DNA of 64,000 nt. Origin: Trichomonas vaginalis G3. Lineage: Eukaryota; Parabasalia; Trichomonadida; Trichomonadidae. Made by a program: the position numbers and the translations under genes. The notes under the pieces were generated by a model. The model did no database searches. It had not been told where the DNA came from and saw only the letters and a list, made by a program, of their open reading frames with translations. The stretch lies in NCBI RefSeq assembly GCF_026262505.1, contig NC_067207.1:938252-1002251 (forward strand). The letters run 5' to 3'. Within the stretch, counting starts at the first letter, position 1. The number at the start of each line of letters is the position of its first letter. Positions 19,219-28,630 of the stretch are shown here, piece after piece.

Positions 19219-19927
19219 ATGTCAATTATCAATATTATTTCGAATAATAACTGTGAATTAAATTTAACAGTTAGTGGAATTTATAATGTTACTCTCGTTT
19301 CTGTGAGTGGTAAATTTAATCCCATTCTTTTAGACCCTTCAGATTATATATCATTTATTAAAGATGACCTTGAAAAAATATGATATGTATATAAATAATG
19401 TGATAACGAAATGGGATATTAACATGATTTTAAGTTATTTAAATGAATTATTTATCATATGGTATGAAGAAAATTTTAAATCAAAACCCGATAAACTTTT
19501 TGAACTTGATGAAATAAATAACCTTATTAAATTTCCGCTGAAAATTAAATTTTGTACTCCTCATCTTCGTTCATTGTTGGGGATATTAAATTTTGAAAAA
19601 GATGTTGGGGATGTTTTGTATTCTGACACTGGTTCCAATTTCATTTTAATCAAATGTGATAAAGTTAATACCCCAATGAGATTTTCACATCAAACATTAG
19701 ACCCTAACTCTTACCCATCAATACAAAACATTTTATCCATCAACTTAAACATATTTTCTTTATCATATCCGTTTCAATTATCCGGGAATTCATTTATTCT
19801 TCATTCAAAAGATTTATCAAATATTAAATTTAGAATAACCGACCTATTTGATTGTGATTTAGAATTCATGAATGAAATATTATGGCAATTTCAAATAGAA
19901 AAAATAGCTGATGAGATAACAGATTAA
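19219..19927 (+). pseudogene. Maverick protein of unknown function (broken), divergent from 18719-19198
   Basis: It begins MSIINIISNNNCELNLTVSG only 20 bp from the divergent start at 19198. The later part has SYPSIQNILSINLNIFSLSYP and an acidic C-terminus. No family is recognised. The region is interrupted. Confidence 0.45.
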
Positions 19928-19951
19928 ATATTTATTTTTAAATCATAATAA

Positions 19952-21543
19952 ATGATTAAACAACAACAGCAACCACAGCAACTTAAGGCACAGACCATTA
20001 CATACGCCATATATGCATATAATTCAAAGACGGCAGAACAAACGCAAATGTTGAAATATGGAGATTTGGAGATAGTATTGAAAAATGACCATTTCGAATT
20101 CGTTTGCAAAGGTGGTGCAGTGATATCAAATATAAAAGAAATTTTATTTATGAATTCAAAAATTAAAGGAATAACGGATGATATAACATCAATTCCACCA
20201 GAAGAACAAAGATATTACGCATTAAATGCATTTCCTAAAGTTTTGAAGATTGGAAGATTTAATTTAAATGAGGAATTCATAAAAGGTTTCCTAAATGACA
20301 TAATGAAGAAAGCAGATAAGGAATACGTGGATAGTGAGTTAGAGGAGAAAGCAGATAAGGGACTTGTGGCTAGTGAATTAATGAAGAAGGCAGATAAGGA
20401 ATATGTTAATGAAAAAGATAATGAAATTATAGAAAGGGTTGAATGGTATCATGAACGGACATCGAAGATTCTTAAAACTAAAGCTGATACAGGATGGGTT
20501 TCAGGATGTTTAGACCTTAAAGCAGATAAAACTTATGTTAACAATGAGTTAATGAAGAAAGCGGATAAAAATATGTGGATAGTGAGTTAAATAAGAAAGC
20601 TAATATATCATTTGTTAATGAAGAAATAAAACAATCAGAGGTCTATTTTACTCCACCATTTTTAAATTTTATGAAATCATCAGATAAAACCTTTGATATA
20701 GATTCTTTTGAATGGATATGTTTCGATGGAGTGACCATGTATTTATTTTATACAGCTGGAGTGCTTTATTATTTTAAAACAAATGATTTTCAAAACTATG
20801 AATCATTTACTCCATCTGTTTTGAATCCTGATACACGAAAGCCAATCATTAATCCAAGAATTTTATATGTTGAATATAATAACGGTAAATTTATGGGAAT
20901 GATAACGGTTGAAGATGATTTTTGCCCTTGTTATTCATTCGATTGTATCCAATGGTTCAAATGTAATTTAAATCAAGATGCTAAATTTAAATTTCCAAAT
21001 AATCCTATTAGATGCGTTAATAATAAATGGGTACTAATTTATGAAGTCAATCAAATTTTCATTAGTGAGGATGGGATAAATTATTATATGTTTAGTATGA
21101 TGTCATCAGATTTGAAAATTGATTATACAAGTAAGTGGTATTGCTTTAACAACATGTATTTTATCCTACAAAATGATAAAATTTATAGATCATCTTCAAT
21201 ACCACAAGGTCAATTTGAACAAATTTTTCAAGCTGATGGAGACATTGAAGCTTTATGTTATGGATCAAATGTTTATGTTCTCGTTTCAGGTGAAATGGTC
21301 TATTCATATCCTGTAAGTTATAACAGACATATTTATTTATCACAGGATTTATCAAATTGGGAATTGGTTTATTCATTCACTCCAAAACTTACTCAAAATT
21401 ATAGATTTACAAATTTATTTTATATTGATGGGTATTTCATTGCTTTAGGATGTGGTGATTTAGTAAATATCAGTAGTGATGGAAGAAACTGGTCTGAAAT
21501 CACAAAATTTCAAGATGTTAGAAAAGCAATTTTCAAAAAATAA
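19952..21543 (+). pseudogene. Maverick fibre module: KADK shaft repeats and Asp-box propeller-like region (broken)
   Basis: The first part carries repeated KADK-x-YV-x-x-EL units (KADKEYVDSELEEKADKGLV, KADKEYVNEKD, LKADKTYVNNEL), a spacing typical of trimeric tail-fibre shafts of phages. The next part has several SxDGxxW-like Asp-box strands (ISEDGINYY, LSQDLSNWELV, SSDGRNWSEI), as in sialidase-type beta-propellers. A fibre tip region follows at once. The role, by analogy with phages, is binding a cell surface. The region is broken. Confidence 0.65.
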
Positions 21544-22069
21544 TACGTTAATATTGATAACAAGACCAGTTTTAAATACTCACCTAAATTCAATATTATA
21601 TAATAAATTCAATATTCATAATGGATTAAATACAATTCTTGAGATGATTTACCCCATTGGTTCTATTTATACGTCAATGAATTCAACAAATCCAGCAACA
21701 GTTCTGGGTTTTGGTATGTGGGAACAAATAGTTGACAGGTTTTTGTATTGTGCAAACTCTTCAAAGGAAACAGGAGGAAGTAAAACGATTACAGGTGAAA
21801 ATTTACCTGCACACAGTCACTACATAGATTTAAGTACATCTCAAGCGGGTTGGCATAAGCATAGATATTGGGATTGGTCAGCAATGACAAAAGGTAAAGG
21901 ATATGATGTTAAAGACAACGTTAAGTTTGCTATAGATTGTTACTGGAGTAACACTGAGGGAGGAGGAAACCATACACATCGCGTTTCAGGATATACACAA
22001 ACAACGGGACAAAGTAAAGATTACATGCCGCCATTTATGACAGTTTACGCATGGTATAGAGTTCAATGA
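21476..22069 (+). CDS. Maverick fibre tip domain, phage tail-fibre type with HxH motifs
   Basis: The recognisable domain starts near 21641 with YPIGSIYTSMNSTNPATVLG followed by FGMWEQIVDRFLYC. It continues with GGSKTITGENLPAHSHYIDL and ends NHTHRVSGYTQTTGQ ... MPPFMTVYAWYRVQ. This is the layout of phage long-tail-fibre tips and collar domains: a P-I-G-S-I-Y start, W-x-x-V-x-x-R-F, HxH pairs that in T4 gp37 bind iron, and a final P-P-F/Y...WYR. The codons before 21641 may not belong to the domain. Strongly recognised as a domain; its use by the element is inferred. Confidence 0.75.
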   Translation: MMEETGLKSQNFKMLEKQFSKNNTLILITRPVLNTHLNSILYNKFNIHNGLNTILEMIYPIGSIYTSMNSTNPATVLGFGMWEQIVDRFLYCANSSKETGGSKTITGENLPAHSHYIDLSTSQAGWHKHRYWDWSAMTKGKGYDVKDNVKFAIDCYWSNTEGGGNHTHRVSGYTQTTGQSKDYMPPFMTVYAWYRVQ

Positions 22070-22119
22070 ATGAACTAAATATATTTTATGTCTGTAATTA
22101 ATTAGGTAATGAAGTAATG

Positions 22120-22555
22120 GATGAACTGCAGAAATAAATGTTTACGTTAATGGTTACGTTAATGGTTATGTTAATGTTTTCAGGTCATTCAATAATTAAT
22201 TATTTTTGAAGAACTGAAGGTGTCACTATGTCACCATGTGTCACTCAGTTATTTAACTTCTCTGAAAAAATGAGACAACATGACATTTAGACAACAACGC
22301 AGGAAATAAATGTTTACGTTAATGTTTTGTCATGATCATTCATCGTTTCTTTGTCATGACTTCTTCGTAAATGTTTTGTCAAACATGAACGTAAATGTTT
22401 TGTCAAGACTTCTTCATCGTAATGAACGTATATGCTTTGTCATGACTTCATCGTAAATGTTTTGTCGAAACTTCTTCGTAAATGATTTGTCATGATTTCT
22501 TCATCGTTAATGTTTTGTCAAGACTTCTTCGTAATGAGCGTAAATGATCCAAAAA
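22120..22555. repeat. Degenerate short-repeat array in the Maverick noncoding gap
   Basis: The 0.6-kb gap between the fibre tip and the next gene holds about eight spaced copies of a unit close to CGTAAATGTTTTGTCATGAC followed by TTCTTC. They are densest at 22290-22545. The nearby GTCACTATGTCACCATGTGT is another short cluster. No open frame. Position near the middle of the element and iteron-like spacing allow a replication or transcription control site; this is inference. Confidence 0.6.
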
Positions 22556-22576
22556 TATATTTTAGGTGAAGAGGTG

Positions 22577-22610
22577 AGATCTCACCTGTTTTTTCACCTA
22601 ATTTTTCACC
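22577..22610. repeat. 34-bp inverted repeat, left arm (partner 23670-23703)
   Basis: Positions 22577-22610 are the perfect reverse complement of 23670-23703 (GGTGAAAAATTAGGTGAAAA in the right arm, then AACAGGTGAGATCT). The left arm also lies in the palindrome GGTGAGATCTCACC. The two arms enclose the gene at 22693-23660. The right arm falls inside the integrase reading frame and encodes its tail. Confidence 0.85.
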
Positions 22611-22692
22611 TCAGGAATTTTCATGAATTTTCCCGAAATAAAAAATAAAGTTAGTTTTATTTTTTATTTTTTTTTATTTTGTATGTAAAGAT

Positions 22693-23660
22693 ATGATTTC
22701 AACAATCGGCACAACAGCAATACAAGCCGCGAACGGCGGGGCTCTGTCCACAACTACAGCACCAAACTCGTTAGTCATGAATCCTACGTCAATGTTAGTA
22801 GAGATGAAAAGCTTCATTCCTTCTTCATATACTTTCGAAACAAAAATCCAGAAGATAAAGCAAGAACTTTTAACAAGTAATTTAGACTGTAGTGCGAAAG
22901 ATGAAACAAATGAACAGTATCTTTATGAAATGCAGGACATTATTGACCATTTACCTAAACTACCTGAAATCCAACAACAAAAACTAACTATTCCTGAATT
23001 CGACGAAATTGAAGTCAAAACAACTGACTCAGTAGAAACCAAGAAGTTCATACGTAAAGTAAATTATGAATTCCTTGGTTTTCATTGCAACCATAAAGTT
23101 ATGGACAAAGATTGCGACATGGTTTATAAGAATGTTTCTGACATATATATAAATCTGAAGAATTTAAGACCTACGATAACTTTGTTTCATTAGTTGCTGA
23201 ATGTGTTTGGGAAATAAGAGATAAAGATAGAAGAGGCAAAGTATGGAACGAACAACTAAGACCCGCTATGTTTGAGATGAAGAGAGCAATTGACGCCTTA
23301 GTTGTTTTAGCAGGTCAAATTTCAATGTATAACGCAAAAATGAACCCGCAATGTTCAAAATGTAAGGCAGCGATGAGGAAATATAACTACTCCGTCAAAG
23401 AGATAGAAAGAATGAGAAACGACTATGCAGATTTAAAGAAAGAAGTAGAAAACCCAGCAGAAAATAAAATGGATATGTTGACATTTCTGAACAAAAATTA
23501 TCCAACTGCTGACGATTTCCTTCTATCTGACGTCAAGAAGAAATATAAAGAAACCTTCGGCATTGTTAAAACATTCGATGTACTAAAAGAAGAAATAGAA
23601 GCTACGAAATTGTTTAGGATTTCAAATATACATCGTACAATTCATGTAAAACGCTTGTGA
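22693..23660 (+). pseudogene. Maverick protein of unknown function, flanked by 34-bp inverted repeats (broken)
   Basis: The N-terminus is Ala/Thr-rich (MISTIGTTAIQAANGGALST). Cys/His pairs are visible (CNHKVMDKDC, CSKCKAAM), followed by a coiled-coil-like helix (IERMRNDYADLKKEVEN). It might be a zinc-binding protein; I do not recognise a family. Its 3' end overlaps the integrase 3' end by a few codons. The region is interrupted. Confidence 0.5.
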
Positions 23661-24967
23661 AAAAACTGGGGTGAAAAATTAGGTGAAAAAACAGGTGAGA
23701 TCTTTCTAATATATTCCCATTCTTTTGAAATATCATTTTTCATTTCCACTGGTTTCATGTTTATAGTTCTATGCCATGTATTATTGTAATAATATACTAA
23801 CTGCTGTATGATGGAGTCATGATTTCCATCCCAGTATATCTGACCGTTAACCCCTAACGCATCTCTAAGAGTTCTCATTACCGCATCAACTATTTTATTA
23901 TGAAACGTATATGGAGAGGATGAAAAGTAAAAATTAATTTGTGGGAAATAATGAGCCATAGCTGCCTGAAATCCTTTATCACCATCACCCCTTATATTAT
24001 CTACTCTTTCATGATCTAGTAAGTATTGTATAGCTCTTCTTGTTTCCTGTTCTGTTTTCCCTTTCACTGGAATGCAATATAAATATCTGGTGTTAATGTT
24101 AATGGCAAATAAATAAGTAACTTTTCCTTTTGAATATTCCAGATGATCGATTTCGTATGAATATGGATATGGAGCAAATGAAGGGCGACTAAATTTTTCC
24201 TTTAACGGTTGAATTTTTGGGTCAATTGGTTTATTTAATATCTTGAAATCCCTTTTAAAATCTTTTTGCTTCTTTAATGTTTGAAATGGATATAATAAAG
24301 TGAATGATGAAGGATTAACTGAAGGAGGAGGAGGTGCTACTGTTGGAGGTTTTGGTGTTGTAAGTGGTTTAATTTTATCTGCTTTGATTTTGGATTTCAT
24401 TCCTCCTTTCATTAATTCTGGATGTATTCTATTCATTTGTTTTAAATATGCTGTATATAAAGGTTTGATATACTTTCCCGCTTCGAGTTTATGTTGAAGG
24501 ATGAATTCCAAAAGTTGATCTTCATTTAAAAGTTGGGCTGAATATGGTTTAACTAATGAATCATAAATTAAAGCTTGTGCATCATTTATGGTCTGAAGGA
24601 CCTGGGCGTTTTGTACCTTTGGTTTTTGTTCCTTTGGCTTTTGTGGCTCGGGATTATATAATTTATATAATTCATCAATATCTTCTTCTGTTAATACTTT
24701 ATTTTTGAAATCTTTCAACTGTTTAAGTTGTGATTTAGTTTTTCCCTTTGTATATTCATTATTTTTAATTTTGTCTTTAATTTCAGAAATTATTTTATCA
24801 TGATATTTCAAAATTTCATTTTTATAATACGAATAATAATAATCCATATCATCACCCGTTATATTTTTATTATGTTTTTGGAGATATGCTTTTAAATCAT
24901 AATAATCAAGAAAATTTTGATTAAATACTAAATCATCAATTAAATTTTTTAAATCTGTGTTATCCAT
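23642..24967 (-). CDS. Maverick retroviral-type integrase
   Basis: 441 residues. A helical N-terminal part (about 1-200) and a Pro-rich linker (TPKPPTVAPPPPSV) precede the rve-type core at about 268-410. The core shows YEIDHLEYSKGKVTYLFAIN, IRGDGDKGFQAAMAHYFP and NKIVDAVMRTLRDALG, then YYYNNTWHRTINMKPVEM. This family inserts Mavericks, leaving the 6-bp duplication seen here. The reading frame is uninterrupted. The C-terminal tail (ISPVFSPNFSPQFF) is encoded by the 34-bp inverted repeat arm. Start at ATG 24967 after a T-run and TATAAATG. Confidence 0.85.
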   Translation of the reverse strand: MDNTDLKNLIDDLVFNQNFLDYYDLKAYLQKHNKNITGDDMDYYYSYYKNEILKYHDKIISEIKDKIKNNEYTKGKTKSQLKQLKDFKNKVLTEEDIDELYKLYNPEPQKPKEQKPKVQNAQVLQTINDAQALIYDSLVKPYSAQLLNEDQLLEFILQHKLEAGKYIKPLYTAYLKQMNRIHPELMKGGMKSKIKADKIKPLTTPKPPTVAPPPPSVNPSSFTLLYPFQTLKKQKDFKRDFKILNKPIDPKIQPLKEKFSRPSFAPYPYSYEIDHLEYSKGKVTYLFAININTRYLYCIPVKGKTEQETRRAIQYLLDHERVDNIRGDGDKGFQAAMAHYFPQINFYFSSSPYTFHNKIVDAVMRTLRDALGVNGQIYWDGNHDSIIQQLVYYYNNTWHRTINMKPVEMKNDISKEWEYIRKISPVFSPNFSPQFFHKRFT

Positions 24968-25073
24968 TTATATAAAAATAAAATAAAATAAATGTTTTAA
25001 GGGTGCCCACCTCTTTGAATCATAGTACAAAACCATTATTAACGGTTCCTTTTGTCTCTTCTGTGGCATTTCA

Positions 25074-28000
25074 TTAAATAAATGGCATACAACATCCATT
25101 TTCACAACATACAGCCTTAGTGTGTGCTCCTGTTAATGCAGTCTTACCAATTGTTAAGCGAGTCATTGACCCGTTTTTAAGTTGTAAATTAATATTCTGA
25201 CCATCAAATATCACTTTATCATTTATTATATCCAAATAATTTTTAGGTGTTAATTGTTTATTTTGTCGTAAACTAACACCTTTCATTTTTTGTGCAATCT
25301 TTTTAAAATCACCCCCATCAATTGAACCGTTGAATGAAGTATAACACTTAGGGCATAAAGCAACCATGTTATCACCTTGTTTCTCAATTGCTAAACCCAA
25401 TAACTTCTTCTCATGTGTTTTTTCTTCAGCTTTATTCTTTAATTTAGGTTTAAATTTCTCATCAAAACAGAAGAAATCAAAAGGTGCGAATTTGTAAATG
25501 TTTTTATCATAAAATTGTTTATTGGTTACAATTGCTTGAAATGCTTGAGTGTTAGGAAGACTTGGATCGCCAGCGATTGCCCAATAAGATGAATCAGTAT
25601 CACCTTCAATGAAATGAAAACGATTAACATCCATGCATTTATACATAAAATCATAAATGAAAACCAAATACCAGTATTTAGCATTATCTAAAGTGAAGAA
25701 TGCCTCTTGTAAACATGTATCACATCTATAAAATCTATCTTTGAGCATCACTTGATATGTATCTTCACCTATTTCTCTTATGTTTTTAAACTTATTTGAC
25801 ATACATGCAATGCGTGCCTTCTGTGCATTCATTATTTTAGTCTTTGTGTAATTTTGTGTATTCATTGCATCGTAACCATATGATCCATTAAGTGAAATCT
25901 TGCAAAATAAACTTTTTCCTTTATTTCCTTCTAATTCCGCCTTTTGTCTTTCGTTCATAAATTCGTTCGCAAATTCATTAAAACAAGTGTTTTTAGTAAA
26001 TGTTAAAATTGATTGAATGTCATCAATAATAAAATGAAATCTGTCTATTAGATACCAAAGATAATAAGAAGAAAATGGTTGATATTGGTTGTGTGTTGAT
26101 GCTAACTGAGTTAATTTTCTCTGTTTCTGGTCAACTGGTAGATTGTTTGATTTCATGTAATTATACATAAAACTACCAATTGTTTTTTCATCTGTGATAA
26201 TATCTAAGTTTCTTATTATCGGTAAAAAGTTTATGTAATCATTAATGTATTTTTCATCAATGTGACCCTTTACTTCAGCCACGAATAAAGTATTTTTCTT
26301 TCTAATAATTCCCAGTGCTTTTGCTTTCTTTGTTGCTGTATCACAAATGATAACACCATTCAATCTTCCCGGCATATACATTTTATGGTTAGTATATTGA
26401 ATGAAATCATGAGGATTAGATGAAAATGATGAAGGATATAATGAATTAAAGTCAACTCCAACAAAATGAGTCATAATGTTGGTGGTGTCCTCATTTGATA
26501 CAGTTTTAGTTTCTGGATTATATGCAAGTTTATTAATGTGCGTGATTCCTTTAAGATTAACACGATGTTGAACATTTGATAGACCACCAGTAATTCCATT
26601 ACGGAGAATGTGATAAGCTTCAACTGAATCTAAAGTCATTGGTAAATTATTTTTTAATGTATAATTTCTTAAATTGATTCTTAAACGTTGAACATCCTCA
26701 TCTTTATTTGATTTTACGATATTGCAATAACAACACATTAACTGACAATTTTCTTTGGTATGTGGTTTTTCATTATCGATTCTATCCAATGTTGGTTTAT
26801 TTGCATATGTAAACGCTTTACCACACATTTTGCATTTAGATGAAAGGATTAAATCGTGATAGTATTGATAGTCATCCATTGAAACATTATTTTTAGTATC
26901 TCTTTCTGCTTTTTCATCTTGTTTCTTATATGATTCAATTTTATATTTCCAATACTTTTTCGTTAATTCAAAACTTGATTCCACATTTTCTTCTTCTGGA
27001 TATTTTTCGTTAGGATTAAAGTCTTTATATGCTAAAGCGTAACGAATCATTGATGCATTCGATGATAAAGAAAGATTATGAAGCATGTCAATTTTATAAA
27101 CAAATGTTTCTTCAATAATTTTATCAATTGGGTCAATCATAATTTCAACATCTTTATTGCAATAATGAATAAAATATTCTAATCTATTCTTAAAGTTTTT
27201 AGCATCATTGAGATATATTTGATAATCACTATCTGATATTGTTTCTTGTGTTAATGCTGAATAAAATGAATCTTGAGTGAATGGTTCCTCTTTATATAAT
27301 TCTTCTTCGTAATTTTCCCATGTGATGAATTGATAAGGGAAAAAGGATTTAACACGTGATTTATTGTTTCCGAAATCTTGAGTGAATTGGTCTAATGTCC
27401 CACCCGCTATATAATTTCTGATGTCAATAAATCTCAATTCATATGGAACGTTTGTTTTCTTTACAATGATTTGCTTAAATTGAGAAGATGAACCCAGCAT
27501 TGATTTTATTTTCCATTTTGCAGTGTTTAAATCACGAAGAATTAAATTTAAATCAAACTTTCCCGAATTAAAACCTATGATATTCACTTTATTGAATTCC
27601 TCATCTAGAAGTTCTTTAAATGCTTCCTTTTGTTTCTCATTTAATGTTTGCAACTTCATTAATTCTTCATATTGTTCAATATTTGATTTAGCAACTAATG
27701 AACAGGTTGAAAATAAAAATTCAATCCAATCAGAAATAAAAGAATCACTTGAAGTTAAGCAAAAATTCCTCGTAAATGTTTTATCACGGTCTACGACCTC
27801 GCCGCTTTGCGGCTTTATTTTGACAGTTGATGAGACCATGAATGGTTTTAAGTAAGCATTCAAAGTTGCACATTCAGAAAGTTGAAGTTCTTCTTTAGTC
27901 TCTAATGTTTCGAAGTCAAAAGTAATATAATATCTTGTTGGTTTATAATATTCCTGCAAATTATGTGCTAATAGCCATTGATATATCTTCTGTTTCGTGA

Positions 28001-28550
28001 TATGTGGTGCATATGGTTGTTGTGTGTTTTGCAATTGAACGTCTTGAATTAATCTTCCATTATTTTCTTTACATTTCTCACAATGCTTTAAAAATCTTCT
28101 TTGGTTTTTCTTTTCTGGGTCATCACGGATAGAATAAACTTCTTCTTTGCAAAAGGGGCAAACTTTATATCCTGTGAGTGCTTCAACGTCTGTTATTCTG
28201 TCAGCGTGAAGTTTTCCACATGGACTCTGTGTTAATAAAATATTTACTGTTTCAAATTCTGGATCTATCATTATTGATTCCACTAATGGAAAGTCTACCT
28301 TGTTAATGTCTACGTCTTCTGGTTGAGGGTCACAATAATAAAAATCAATATTAACGTTTAACATTCTTGCTAACCTCTCACTTTCTGATGAAATGTCAAA
28401 CCCTTCATATGCATCTATTGCTTCATTTAAATAGCTTCTACGAGTTTTAGGATTAACACCATCAGGAATGTTATAGAAGTGTTTAAATAACCTTCTACCT
28501 TCTGCTCTAATTTGATTATCATTCATTTTAGCTGTTCCATTTTTGTTCAT
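25074..28550 (-). CDS. Maverick family B DNA polymerase (protein-primed type) with HNH-like insert
   Basis: 1158 residues, uninterrupted. The 3'-5' exonuclease motifs are FDFETLE (211), NIIGFNSGKFDLNLIL (about 323) and YCNKDVEIM (about 463). An HNH/endonuclease VII-like zinc block follows at 573-615 (CKMC ... LDRIDN ... HTKENCQLMCCYCN). The polymerase palm motifs are DFNSLYPS (700), KISLNGSYGY (884) and DTDS (984). Extra Cys pairs at 131-160 and at the C-terminus (CCENGCC) suggest further zinc sites. The size agrees with Polinton polymerases. It replicates the element, probably primed by a protein bound to the ends. Confidence 0.9.
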   Translation of the reverse strand: MNKNGTAKMNDNQIRAEGRRLFKHFYNIPDGVNPKTRRSYLNEAIDAYEGFDISSESERLARMLNVNIDFYYCDPQPEDVDINKVDFPLVESIMIDPEFETVNILLTQSPCGKLHADRITDVEALTGYKVCPFCKEEVYSIRDDPEKKNQRRFLKHCEKCKENNGRLIQDVQLQNTQQPYAPHITKQKIYQWLLAHNLQEYYKPTRYYITFDFETLETKEELQLSECATLNAYLKPFMVSSTVKIKPQSGEVVDRDKTFTRNFCLTSSDSFISDWIEFLFSTCSLVAKSNIEQYEELMKLQTLNEKQKEAFKELLDEEFNKVNIIGFNSGKFDLNLILRDLNTAKWKIKSMLGSSSQFKQIIVKKTNVPYELRFIDIRNYIAGGTLDQFTQDFGNNKSRVKSFFPYQFITWENYEEELYKEEPFTQDSFYSALTQETISDSDYQIYLNDAKNFKNRLEYFIHYCNKDVEIMIDPIDKIIEETFVYKIDMLHNLSLSSNASMIRYALAYKDFNPNEKYPEEENVESSFELTKKYWKYKIESYKKQDEKAERDTKNNVSMDDYQYYHDLILSSKCKMCGKAFTYANKPTLDRIDNEKPHTKENCQLMCCYCNIVKSNKDEDVQRLRINLRNYTLKNNLPMTLDSVEAYHILRNGITGGLSNVQHRVNLKGITHINKLAYNPETKTVSNEDTTNIMTHFVGVDFNSLYPSSFSSNPHDFIQYTNHKMYMPGRLNGVIICDTATKKAKALGIIRKKNTLFVAEVKGHIDEKYINDYINFLPIIRNLDIITDEKTIGSFMYNYMKSNNLPVDQKQRKLTQLASTHNQYQPFSSYYLWYLIDRFHFIIDDIQSILTFTKNTCFNEFANEFMNERQKAELEGNKGKSLFCKISLNGSYGYDAMNTQNYTKTKIMNAQKARIACMSNKFKNIREIGEDTYQVMLKDRFYRCDTCLQEAFFTLDNAKYWYLVFIYDFMYKCMDVNRFHFIEGDTDSSYWAIAGDPSLPNTQAFQAIVTNKQFYDKNIYKFAPFDFFCFDEKFKPKLKNKAEEKTHEKKLLGLAIEKQGDNMVALCPKCYTSFNGSIDGGDFKKIAQKMKGVSLRQNKQLTPKNYLDIINDKVIFDGQNINLQLKNGSMTRLTIGKTALTGAHTKAVCCENGCCMPFI

Positions 28551-28630
28551 TTATGTAAGAATAAAAATTAAAAAAATAAATAAAAATAAAGTTTATTTTT
28601 TTTAAAGTCCGAGACTCAGAGAGTCCAGGG

